Shown here piece by piece: positions 18,734-25,897 of a stretch of DNA of 64,000 nt (position 1 is the first letter of the stretch; every line of letters starts with the position of its first letter). The position numbers were made by a program, and so were the translations under genes. Source of the stretch: Stenotrophomonas maltophilia (GTDB taxonomy: Bacteria > Pseudomonadota > Gammaproteobacteria > Xanthomonadales > Xanthomonadaceae); contig WNDS01000001.1 in assembly GCA_009912235.1 (NCBI GenBank), forward strand, positions 372,001 through 436,000, read 5' to 3'. Below the pieces are notes generated by a model. The model saw nothing but the letters and a program-made list of their open reading frames with translations. It did no database searches and was not told where the DNA came from.

Positions 18734-19093
18734 ATGGAAGCGCGACACACCTCACGTTTCCGGGCTGGCTGGCCGGGGCAAGGAAGCGCGACACCGGCGC
18801 AACGCATGGCACGCCTCACCGAGCGCATGAGCACGATGTATGGCGGTCTGAAGTGCCTGGGCCCATTTCCAATCCTCATTGCGCTCTACCTGCAATTCCG
18901 CCAATGGAAATGGGGAGACTGGGCCAGCGCGTTCGACGTCAGCACGCTGGGTGCGCTGCTGATTTTTGGCATGGTGGGGCTTTACGCTGCCGGCTGGTTG
19001 CTGCTCGGTCTGCGTACCCGCCTGGATACCTACGTGGCATTGCTTGAAGCTTCCGTCCAGGAGCCCGAGCCGCCACTGCCGGCGGCTCCGTAG
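18734..19093 (+). CDS. small two-span membrane protein
   Basis: Up to 119 aa. Two hydrophobic helices are visible, GLKCLGPFPILIALYLQF and GALLIFGMVGLYAAGWLLLGL, followed by a cytoplasmic-looking tail rich in Glu and Pro. The N-terminal 24 residues before MARLTERMS look non-coding, so the true start may be the ATG at 18806 or 18827. Function unknown. It is convergent with the gene at 19111, 17 bases away. Confidence 0.55.
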   Translation: MEARHTSRFRAGWPGQGSATPAQRMARLTERMSTMYGGLKCLGPFPILIALYLQFRQWKWGDWASAFDVSTLGALLIFGMVGLYAAGWLLLGLRTRLDTYVALLEASVQEPEPPLPAAP

Positions 19094-19110
19094 CGCCTGG
19101 CCCTGCGGAA

Positions 19111-19578
19111 TTACGGGGTGCCACACCGCGCGCTGGCAGGCACCTCGCCTGCGAGCCTCTGCAACACCCGGTCCAGCAGGACAGGCTCCGGCACGCCCGC
19201 CAGCAGCTGCTCCAGAGGCGCCACCGGCTCCAGTTGCCGTTGAAGCAGGCCACGCAGCTGTAGAACGGCGGGCGCCCGCTGCCTCGCGTCCAATGACGCC
19301 TGCAACAGCAGGTACTGCGGGCGGCGCTCCAGCCACAGCACCGGCACGCCTCTGCAGCGGATGTGGAAGGTCACGTCTTCATGCCGTTCGACGAACAGGA
19401 AGCCCTGCCGTTGCCGAGCCTGCACGAACTGGATCGCGCGGCGGCGCAGCTGTGCGTAGCGATCGTCCGCGATGCTCTGGAACGCAAGAGGCTCGGGCGC
19501 CGGCGGTGGCCACTGAAGCCGCGCGGCAACCAGCGCCGCAAGGCCCAGTGCCATGACGGCGCAGCGGTACCCCGCCAC
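19111..19578 (-). CDS. hypothetical protein, 155 aa, N-terminal hydrophobic segment
   Basis: Starts with a short hydrophobic segment (VMALGLAALVAARL) that could be a signal anchor. Then an Arg/Gln-rich part and a strand pair VTFHIRCRGVPVLWLERRP. The C-terminus carries Leu-rich helices (VLQLRGLLQRQLEPVAPLEQ). No family recognised. The start is a GTG (19576-19578) directly abutting the TGA of the upstream gene, so expression is probably coupled to it. Confidence 0.6.
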   Translation of the reverse strand: MAGYRCAVMALGLAALVAARLQWPPPAPEPLAFQSIADDRYAQLRRRAIQFVQARQRQGFLFVERHEDVTFHIRCRGVPVLWLERRPQYLLLQASLDARQRAPAVLQLRGLLQRQLEPVAPLEQLLAGVPEPVLLDRVLQRLAGEVPASARCGTP

Positions 19579-19935
19579 TCAGCCTTCCGGCTGCAGGCGC
19601 ATGCCGGCGTGCGTGGCGAGCCCAAGCCCGGCCATGACCAGCCCTTCCATTACCCGTGGGCCGACGTACTGTTCCAGCTCGCCGTTCTCGTGGGCGCGCT
19701 GTGCGGCCAGCAGAAGCTCCAGCACCACGCGAAGGCCCGCCAGCGAGCAGTCAGCGTCCGCCAGCGCCAGGCGCCGGCCCGGCAGCTGGTGGCGCTCCGG
19801 CCAGGGCTGGCCATCGGAGGCGGCGCCGGCGCCAATACTGCGCAGCAGGGCGATGAGCGTGTTCGGGTCCAGCGCGGGCGCGTTGGCGGGCGCGTCGTTG
19901 ATCGGTTGTGGGGCAGGGGAGTAGGGCGTGGTCAT
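19579..19935 (-). CDS. hypothetical protein, 118 aa, downstream of a foldback element
   Basis: A Pro-rich N-terminus (MTTPYSPAPQPINDAPAN) leads to a helical domain (DADCSLAGLRVVLELLLAAQ). It resembles in layout small Pseudomonas/Xanthomonadales proteins of unknown function; I cannot place it in a family with confidence. The ATG at 19933-19935 has a clear AAGGAG eight bases upstream. The frame stays open upstream to 20175 through the foldback element, but that part is repeat-derived. It is the first gene of a two-gene unit with 19111-19578. Confidence 0.65.
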   Translation of the reverse strand: MTTPYSPAPQPINDAPANAPALDPNTLIALLRSIGAGAASDGQPWPERHQLPGRRLALADADCSLAGLRVVLELLLAAQRAHENGELEQYVGPRVMEGLVMAGLGLATHAGMRLQPEG

Positions 19936-19963
19936 GGCGGTGCTCCTTGCGTGCAGGCAGAAG

Positions 19964-20168
19964 CCGCCACCGATAAAGGTGGCGGACGATGCGTGGTTCG
20001 AAACCCCGTGTGTGGATAGACGGGCAGGCTCAAGGCCTCCACGCACCACCCGCCATAGCCGGCAGAACGGATTGCCAGCCGGCACCGCGAACGGCGGTAC
20101 CGGCTGGCAAGCGCGAACAACATCCACACAACCGGGGTTTCGAAGCCCGACCACCCGTTTTCGGTGGC
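19964..20168. repeat. about 205-bp foldback element with nested hairpins
   Basis: The two ends are imperfect inverted copies of about 50 bases: both contain GCCACCGA, TTCGAAACCCCG and TGTGTGGAT in the same order. Each end carries its own small hairpin (CCGCCACC/GGTGGCGG at 19964-19985; CCACC/GGTGG at 20151-20167). The centre, 20072-20110, is a 16-bp hairpin (TTGCCAGCCGG paired with CCGGCTGGCAA, plus ACCGC/GCGGT). It lies in the leader of the 19579-19935 gene. Could be a MITE-like mobile repeat or a structured leader RNA. Confidence 0.75.
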
Positions 20169-20440
20169 ACGCCAAGGAATACGCCCGGTCAGGCGCGATG
20201 CCAAGGCATTAAGGGCGATGCCGTCACCGTTGTCGATGTTTTCAGAATCGTTGCAAGTTGCCTGACGTCGCTGGAGCCTTGGGCTGCAAGGCGAAGCCAG
20301 GTATTGAAGGTAGGGGCCTATGCGCTTTTGGCATTAGCAACGCCGCGCCGATAGCGAGCCACATGCGACACGCCCCACACGTAGCAGACTGTCGGAATGG
20401 CCCTCTTGTACTGGCAACAACGTGCGGCGCTTCCACAGGG

Positions 20441-20730
20441 ATGAATGCAATGGCTGGCAAGGCAGGGACTTCCGAATGGGTGCGGCATGCCACCCGCCAC
20501 GGCAGAATCGAACGCATCGAGGCCTATTCTGGCGGACACTGTTGCACACCGCATCGCTACGATTCCTATGGCCATTGGCCACACCTTGGCTGCTGTGCAA
20601 AGCTCCCACTGCCGCCGCACCCAGCGGCACAGCCATGCCTGGCATGGTCATGATGCTACATCCCGACGAACTGCATGACAGGTCGGTCGGCGATAAGGGA
20701 TGTTTATCGGTGGTAGGGCGACTGTCTGCC
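20441..20730 (+). pseudogene. decayed AraC-family cupin fragment
   Basis: Reading GRIERIEAYSGGHCCTPHRY in one frame and MPGMVMMLHPDELHD in another matches the N-terminal sensor domain of AraC regulators of the type ERIEAYF..H.Y.PHRHDTYAIG...VLHPDELHDG. At least one frame change separates the parts, and the second half of the sensor domain and the HTH are missing. A remnant at the left edge of the accessory island. Confidence 0.6.
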
Positions 20731-20773
20731 TCTGGCCGGAAGCAGGCATCACCCTCTCGCGTCAGACCACGCC

Positions 20774-20878
20774 CTAGAACTTCATTCTCACACCACCATT
20801 CACCACAAACCCTTCCAGCGGCGCCCATGCATCCGCGGTCCACTGGCCATCGTGTTCAAGCAGCGTTACGGCGATCTT
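20774..20878 (-). pseudogene. 3' fragment of an outer-membrane barrel protein
   Basis: 34 codons ending WAPLEGFVVNGGVRMKF and a TAG, the usual C-terminal strand of TonB receptors or other barrels ending in Phe. A TGA lies in frame just upstream (20879-20881) and no barrel sequence is visible beyond it. A remnant of a receptor gene whose body has been lost. Confidence 0.5.
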
Positions 20879-20918
20879 TCAGCTCTTGAAGCCGCCCACC
20901 AAATTGGTCGCGACTACG

Positions 20919-21000
20919 ACCGTGATCGAATCGATCACGGTTAGAGCCGAACAAAGAATGCCCCGAATTTCCGCAGCTTTCTTCATCTTTGTACGGCTCA
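20919..21000 (-). terminator. palindrome and hairpin at the 3' side of the 21002 gene
   Basis: 20919-20941 is an odd palindrome with eleven-base perfect arms (ACCGTGATCGA / TCGATCACGGT). 20944-21000 has arms GAGCCGaACAAAG and CTTTGTaCGGCTC. They follow directly after the stop of the minus-strand operon, so termination or RNA protection is likely; the first palindrome could also be an operator. Confidence 0.5.
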
Positions 21001-21001
21001 A

Positions 21002-21268
21002 TTACCAGAACTTCTGCAGGATAGTCCTGCCTTCATGATCGGTCTGGACGACCTTGCGTGTGACTCTGAAGCCTTTAACAGCTGTGTCAACGGTGTATTC
21101 GACCTTGCCCACCACGTCACCATTGGCGTTGAGGATCGAGTAGTTGACCACATCTATGTTGCCCATGAAGCCCGTCTCCCGCGAGCTGTCTCGGCGAAGT
21201 GTTTCGCCATCTTTAAGTTGAAGCTGTTCGGTCAACGTCATCACGCCCCCCGATGTTCTACCCGCCAT
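21002..21268 (-). CDS. hypothetical protein, 88 aa, second gene of a two-gene operon
   Basis: Small soluble protein rich in beta-strand residues: VVNYSILNANGDVVGKVEYT and GFRVTRKVVQTDHEGRTIL. No membrane segment, no recognised family. Its ATG shares one base with the TAA of the upstream gene (TAATG), so the two are coupled; an internal ATG at 21239-21241 (MTLTEQ) after a G-rich run is an alternative start. Lower GC than the core genome. It could be half of a two-component toxin-immunity or regulatory pair; nothing in the sequence proves that. Confidence 0.6.
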   Translation of the reverse strand: MAGRTSGGVMTLTEQLQLKDGETLRRDSSRETGFMGNIDVVNYSILNANGDVVGKVEYTVDTAVKGFRVTRKVVQTDHEGRTILQKFW

Positions 21269-21534
21269 TACAAGCCAAGTCGTTGTGCAATTGAGCTAAG
21301 GTCGGCGTTGATTGAGCTGCCCTCGGCATGACTGCGAATATCTTTCCTTACTAAATTCGGCCATCGCCCAATGCGAGCCGCAAGCAAGATCGTTGCATGA
21401 GCGTCTTTGACATTGTCCCAGCGAGCACCCATGGAGACTTCAAGCGCCCCATGGAACTCGTGACACTTCCAGTTGTCAGAGCGAGCTTCAAACAAGTCTA
21501 GCACTCTACTTCTTTGCAAAGATATCTTCGGCAT
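21268..21534 (-). CDS. hypothetical protein, 88 aa, first gene of a two-gene operon
   Basis: Begins MPKISLQRSRVLDLFEARSD and continues with helices (VKDAHATILLAARIGRWPN). Slightly basic and soluble. A strong Shine-Dalgarno (AAGGAGGG) lies four bases before the ATG at 21532-21534, which decides the start over longer frames. The stop overlaps the start of the next gene by one base. No family recognised. It sits in the low-GC island. Confidence 0.65.
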   Translation of the reverse strand: MPKISLQRSRVLDLFEARSDNWKCHEFHGALEVSMGARWDNVKDAHATILLAARIGRWPNLVRKDIRSHAEGSSINADLSSIAQRLGL

Positions 21535-22267
21535 TGGCCCTCCTTGGTGATCAGAATTGCCGCTAGCGCGACGGCGACGAGTTTTAAGGAGAGCTTCAAA
21601 CCCTGTCAAGGATGGCTGAGCACTTCTCCATCCCCGTGAGCCAACGCCCCACAGAGGGCCGGCTGTGGAATGGGCTAGGCCACACGAATACAGCAAAGCC
21701 ATAGCGATCCAAATCTCCTCCGCTCCATGGCATCCCATCGATCAGCTGTAGGCCGGCAGAGGAAGTCTAGGGGGGGAGACATCAGCAGCACTGCTGCCGC
21801 AACCGCGAAGTGTGACCTAAGTGGATGAACATCACGGTCTTTGTCTATCCAACCCCAATCGTCGGGAATCCCAAACAGTACGCTTTTGGTGCCCCAGAGA
21901 TGGAGATAGCAACGCCTGGCGATGCCAACGCGAAGTAGACCCCCTGAGCGGTGCCATGCCCGATTGGATTTGGGCTCTCGACAGACGAAGGCTTCTGGAT
22001 GGAAATGGGCGCTCCATACGCAATGAATTAGGGGGACGAGTGAGGCAGTGCGAATGGCACCCCCTACAGCTCAAACTACGGACATATATGCTTCTTGGCG
22101 CTGTCGCCGTTTAGAGTACTGTGACTCCCAACACTGCCGCCTTTCTGACCTAGCCATCTAGCGATGGCGGCTTTCTAGATCGACCTATTGCCAGCTTTCT
22201 CTGACCCGTACCTAGGATGCCATTGTGTTTACACTAGCGCGATCATCAGTTGAAACAGGGGGAGTTC
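21535..22267. other. intergenic stretch, low GC, no convincing gene
   Basis: 733 bases between the divergent hypothetical operon and the DarT-like operon. Frames exist on both strands (for example 21821-22114) but their translations look random. A G7 tract is at about 21769-21775, and a small stem (CCATC/GATGG) lies near 22156-22170. The promoter of the 22268 operon must lie near its right end. Confidence 0.5.
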
Positions 22268-22387
22268 GTGTGGCGCGTGAAGATACTATCCGTCGGGGCA
22301 CATGTTGCATCGTCGAACGGTCGGACCAAGATGCCCCCCCCGACCGCCGGCCACGGAGTAACGGCTGTCATCGAGGAAGGAGGCTGA
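22268..22387 (+). CDS. 39-aa small protein preceding the DarT-like gene
   Basis: GTG-started frame encoding VWRVKILSVGAHVASSNGRT then KMPPPTAGHGVTAVIEEGG. A strong purine-rich Shine-Dalgarno (AGGGGGAG) lies just upstream, and the stop is four bases before the TTG of the DarT-like gene. It contains an eight-C run (22334-22341) that encodes the Pro-Pro-Pro turn, so a one-base slip would frameshift it. No family recognised. Position and size would suit an antitoxin, a leader or a small partner; none is proven. Confidence 0.55.
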   Translation: MWRVKILSVGAHVASSNGRTKMPPPTAGHGVTAVIEEGG

Positions 22388-22391
22388 GCTC

Positions 22392-23054
22392 TTGAAACCT
22401 AGCTACCAAGATCAGATTAGGAGCGCTGCTCAGCAGAGAGGGGTGGATTGCCTGCTGCACTTTACGCCACTGCCCAATCTGGCCTCTATAGTGAAACACG
22501 GCATCCTCTCGCGAGAGATGCTTTGCGCCAAAGGTTCGTTCGGCTACACGAGTAGCGCCCATCGTCTTGACGACAACCATTTCGCGACGTCGATGTCCGT
22601 GTCCGCGATCAACCATGGCATGTTCGCCGCCAAACGGAAAGCCTCCAGACGGAGTGATTGGGTAGTGTTGTTCCTGTCGCCGGAGATCCTTTGGACTCAC
22701 TCTTGCCGGTTCTATGCGAGAAATTCCGCGCGGCGAGAGATGCGAGATCACCGGGGATTCCTAGGTGGGCCATGGGCTTTCGAGGAGATGTTCGGTGAAA
22801 GCACTACACGTGTAGGCTCAAGGGCTGAGCACGAATTGCCTTCGTTCCTGACCACCCATCCCGACGCGGAAGTCCAGGTGCTGGATCCGATATCTCCGTC
22901 ACTCATTCTTGGGGCTTGGGTCAGCCAAGCATCCCGCCAAAAGGTTGTGGAGTCGCGAATTGCCTGTCTGACGCTTAAGGATGGGCGGGAAAGGGAAGTG
23001 GTCGTTGATGTTTTCTCTCCTCGGTTTGTGTTAGGAACAGATGCATGGGGATGA
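22392..23054 (+). CDS. DarT-like (DUF4433) ADP-ribosyltransferase
   Basis: 220-aa protein of the DarT family, which ADP-ribosylates DNA bases using NAD+. Family landmarks in order: LLHFTPLPNLASIVKHGIL (21-39, NAD-binding His23), HRLDDNHFATSMSVSAIN (57-74), DWVVLFLSPEILW (89-101), SCRFYARNSARR (104-115, Arg/Asn loop), and THPDAEVQVLDPI (155-167) with a Glu at 160 in the position of the catalytic Glu. The start is a TTG, chosen because AGGAGG lies eight to nine bases upstream. No DarG-type macrodomain antitoxin is encoded nearby; a RES-domain gene follows 48 bases later instead. Low GC suggests transfer. Confidence 0.82.
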   Translation: MKPSYQDQIRSAAQQRGVDCLLHFTPLPNLASIVKHGILSREMLCAKGSFGYTSSAHRLDDNHFATSMSVSAINHGMFAAKRKASRRSDWVVLFLSPEILWTHSCRFYARNSARREMRDHRGFLGGPWAFEEMFGESTTRVGSRAEHELPSFLTTHPDAEVQVLDPISPSLILGAWVSQASRQKVVESRIACLTLKDGREREVVVDVFSPRFVLGTDAWG

Positions 23055-23102
23055 GCCTGAAACAGCGGATTCCCCACAACAGGCCTATTGGCCAGGGTCT
23101 CC

Positions 23103-24488
23103 ATGTATAGAGTCCGTGCAGAAATTGCGTCCTTAAATGAAAAGCAGGCGTGTGCAGATTGCTTGGACGATCTTTATTTGGTCTCGCAACTCCCAATAGA
23201 TCCGCACGGTCGCGGCTTGAATTGCGACTACTGTGGTGAGCTGATGATGACGGTCAGCTTGGAATGGGCCGCCAATCACTGCGAGTCTGTTTTTGAGAAC
23301 TTCTACCAGCCCACTGGGGATGAAATGAAGGTCGTGATCTATGGCCGAGAACCTGATGGTGACGACATGCACACGTGTGTCACTGGCCTCCTTCCCAATG
23401 CGAACTCTGATCTTATTGACGACCTGGCTCAGCTCTTGCTGCTACGCCTAGATCAAGAAGATGGAAATGATCCTGATCCTTACTATATCCGGCACAGCCG
23501 TCTTGGGCATTTTTTCAGCGCGTATTGGCAACGAATGTCCGAGAGTCTGAGGAGTGAAGCACGGCTGTGCAACCCTTTGGCAGTTCAAAACCTAGAAAGT
23601 TTTTTCGGGCCTGTCGTTAGAGATTCGACATTACAAGGCCAGCAGGTAGTCAAGATTTCTGGTCCTGGCACCGATATGGCAGAGCTTCATCGTGCTCGCG
23701 TTTTTCAAAGCTTGGATGTGCTGGAGGATGCCATGAAGCATCCAGAAGCACAGTTGGGCCCTCTCCCCAAAGGCATGGGTAGGGCGGGTCGTATGAATGC
23801 GTCCGGTGTGTCTGTATTTTACGGCGCCACCTCTGCTGAGGTTGCACGAGCAGAGGTTCGCCCACCAGTTGGCAGCACCGTATTGCTCGGCCGATTTGCC
23901 TTGGTCAGGCCGATGCGCCTACTGGATCTTGATGCGCTGAGCGAGCTAGAGCCAGATCCTGCGCTTAGTCTCTTTGACCCAACTGCACGAACCGCTCACG
24001 GCCACTGCGACTTCCTTGCAAAACTCGTGACCCGCCTCACCATGCCTGTCATGCCACAGGACGAGGAGAGTAGCTACCTCATAACGCAGGCAATTGCGGA
24101 TTACCTAGCGACTGATGTCGATCTTGATCTTGACGGCATCGTTTTCCGTTCTGCCCAAGCTTCGAAGACCGAGGAAGGGGATGTTGGACGAAATGTCGTC
24201 CTTTTCCACAAGTCGTCTAGGGTGGACAAAGCCGAGCTGCGCTACAAGAGGAACCGAACTGCTCAGGTGACAGAGGAGGATGAGGGCGATCTTCGCTGGG
24301 AGCCGTACATCTGGTGGGGTGCGCCACCAGATCAAGCAACATGGTCAGATCCATCTCACACCGACCAGCGGCTCGTGAGCTTGTCGGTCGTCCACGATTC
24401 ACTTGAACTACATCGAATAGAAGCTATCAAGTTCACTGCTAAGATCTATGAAGTCAGATCCATTCCAAACATTTTGGCGGCACTTTAG
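23103..24488 (+). CDS. RES-domain protein with HEPN/RES N-terminal zinc-ribbon-like domain
   Basis: 461 aa. The N-terminus has two Cys pairs (C17-x2-C20 and C41-x2-C44), as in HEPN/RES N-terminal domain 1. The RES domain runs from about 195 to 375: RARVFQSL (Arg198), GRMNASGVSVFYGATSAEVA (Arg229, Tyr239), RAEVRPPVG (Glu250), LITQAIADYL and DGIVFRSAQ (Ser). RES proteins of Xre-RES toxin-antitoxin systems degrade NAD+. No Xre/ParS-type antitoxin is adjacent. The ATG at 23103 follows AGGG by five bases; a TTG at 23088 is possible. It forms an operon with the DarT-like gene, so two NAD+-using enzymes would be made together. Confidence 0.82.
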   Translation: MYRVRAEIASLNEKQACADCLDDLYLVSQLPIDPHGRGLNCDYCGELMMTVSLEWAANHCESVFENFYQPTGDEMKVVIYGREPDGDDMHTCVTGLLPNANSDLIDDLAQLLLLRLDQEDGNDPDPYYIRHSRLGHFFSAYWQRMSESLRSEARLCNPLAVQNLESFFGPVVRDSTLQGQQVVKISGPGTDMAELHRARVFQSLDVLEDAMKHPEAQLGPLPKGMGRAGRMNASGVSVFYGATSAEVARAEVRPPVGSTVLLGRFALVRPMRLLDLDALSELEPDPALSLFDPTARTAHGHCDFLAKLVTRLTMPVMPQDEESSYLITQAIADYLATDVDLDLDGIVFRSAQASKTEEGDVGRNVVLFHKSSRVDKAELRYKRNRTAQVTEEDEGDLRWEPYIWWGAPPDQATWSDPSHTDQRLVSLSVVHDSLELHRIEAIKFTAKIYEVRSIPNILAAL

Positions 24489-24551
24489 AACATCACTCGA
24501 TCTAAGAAAAATGAAACGAATCGGTCCAGATTTTGAACTATATGTCGCGGA

Positions 24552-24766
24552 CGCGGCGACCATGAGGTGGCGGCCGGCCTCAAGTGCATCTCCACTTGCG
24601 CCTCCGCCGAGGAAGCTGAGCAATGGTTCACCGGCGCCGAGGCACGCCGGGACAACGAGTACCTGCCGATTGGTCAGCCTTGGCGGCGCAGCTGGATACG
24701 CTTAACCTAATCTTTCGACTATCCACCCGATATCCGCAAGGTCATCTATACGACTATCGACGCGAG
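24552..24766 (+). mobile_element. IS256-family transposase remnant
   Basis: Reading through one stop, the translation contains GLKCISTCASAEEAEQWF, QPWRRSWIR and DYPPDIRKVIYTT, matching the C-terminal part of Mutator/IS256 transposases (WRRNW...F.YPPEIRKVIYTTNAIE). Only about 70 codons remain, no terminal inverted repeats were found, and a TAA interrupts it. GC is higher than the flanking genes. It marks a past insertion between the RES gene and the cyclase-like gene. Confidence 0.65.
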
Positions 24767-24949
24767 CTTTTGGTGATCATCGGGCCCGCCTGCGTTGGTC
24801 CGGCTCTACGCTGGCTTGTTCGCCAAACCCGGCCGCAACATGATCGAGCTGCATCAACTGGCTGGCGCATCATATGGTGCTATGCTGTTATGTCGCATGG
24901 CCGCACCCCGGGGCGGGCTATTGGATTTTTGGGTAAATTTATTGGATTT

Positions 24950-25657
24950 ATGGTGAAATTTGAAGATCGGGCGGTCGCGTTTATTGACGTACTTGGCTTT
25001 AAGGCGCTTGTGGCGGGGGCTGTCAATAGCGAAGATCAGTTGAACCAACTTTCCAGGCTGATCGATTTACTCTCGTCAGCAGTGCCAACATTGAATTCAA
25101 ATGTAGATCCGAGTGTTTCAAGACATCTCATTCCGAAGCATGTCCACATTTCCGATTGCATTATCCTGAGTGCCCCGCTCGCAGATGCACACCTGCCAAA
25201 CTACGATGGGCTTTCCGTCGTTGTCATGCGAGCAATCCAGCTTTCGCATTTCTTTCCCAATCCTGGATATCTGATTCGCGGTGGAATTTCTATCGGAAAG
25301 GTCTGGCACACCGACGTCAACATTGTCGGTCCGGCCTATCAGGAAGCCTTCCTGCTCGAACAGTGCTGCAGAGATCCGATTGTTGTCCTGTCAGATTCAG
25401 CAGCAGAGAAATGGCAAGGTGGCTCACGCATGTGTCTCAAAGATGATGACCGTGTTTTTGTAAACGGACTTCACGACTACTACATTCCAAACAGTCACCA
25501 GCACGGCGGGATCGAGGGAGCATTCAACGAATATGCAGATTTGGCGGATCGGAGGCTTGCAGAGCGCCTGCCAGAATCTGCGCACAGCGAGTGGGTGTGG
25601 TTCAAAAATCTTCTCGAATCTGAAGCCTCAGAAGGTCTCAAGTGGGAGCAGGCCTAA
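24950..25657 (+). CDS. nucleotidyl-cyclase-like domain protein
   Basis: 235 aa. The layout follows a class III cyclase catalytic domain: AFIDVLGFK (metal Asp13), HISDCIILSAP (second metal Asp69), YLIRGGISIGKVW (108-119, the RxGI.G strand) and NIVGPAYQEAFLLE (124-137, the G.A.N.AARLE equivalent). No other domain or membrane segment. In Pycsar defence such cyclases make cCMP or cUMP on phage infection and a neighbouring effector responds; no TIR or membrane effector is adjacent here. The ATG at 24950 has no strong ribosome site. The stop codon lies inside an attC-like site, as in integron gene cassettes. GC is low. Confidence 0.62.
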   Translation: MVKFEDRAVAFIDVLGFKALVAGAVNSEDQLNQLSRLIDLLSSAVPTLNSNVDPSVSRHLIPKHVHISDCIILSAPLADAHLPNYDGLSVVVMRAIQLSHFFPNPGYLIRGGISIGKVWHTDVNIVGPAYQEAFLLEQCCRDPIVVLSDSAAEKWQGGSRMCLKDDDRVFVNGLHDYYIPNSHQHGGIEGAFNEYADLADRRLAERLPESAHSEWVWFKNLLESEASEGLKWEQA

Positions 25658-25700
25658 CAATTGGTTCAAGCCGAACCCGCTTCGCGGGTCGGCTTTGTAT
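25652..25700. other. integron attC-like half site / hairpin at the 3' end of the cyclase-like gene
   Basis: GCCTAAC followed by AATTGGTTCAAGCCGAACCC and GCTTCGCGGGTCGGCTT. The first heptamer fits the attC 5' core (RYYYAAC) and the stem AAGCCGAACCCGC/GCGGGTCGGCTT is that of Xanthomonas/Pseudomonas cassette attC sites. The expected right end (GTTRRRY core) is absent; a T-rich stretch follows. The stem may now act as a terminator. Confidence 0.6.
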
Positions 25701-25897
25701 TTTTCCCGGGCTCTCAACTGCGTGATCACGAGGCTAATTAAGGCAGGACGTCAACTGGTAGATAAACTGTGTTCGACATTGACGGCAGAGCGCCATAGCA
25801 ATTCCGTAACCAGCTTCCTGTCAATCTCGGGCGCATGCCCCATCCTTGGCTCATGCCCGCTCTTGGCCGGTCTGCAGCCACCTCGGGCCTCAAACGG

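Noticed and set aside
20258..20653. Plus-strand frame as an intact small gene
   Set aside because: Only part matches an AraC sensor domain and the match continues in a different frame, so it is a fragment.
20847..20943. Plus-strand frame reading FKQRYGDLSALEAAHQIGRD
   Set aside because: Looks protein-like but has no start or family match and overlaps the receptor remnant on the other strand; unresolved, not annotated.
21821..22114. 97-codon plus-strand frame
   Set aside because: No ribosome site, odd composition, no recognisable domain; probably chance in lower-GC DNA.
22392..24488. Classical DarTG toxin-antitoxin pair
   Set aside because: The second gene has RES motifs and Cys pairs, not a macrodomain, so it is not DarG.
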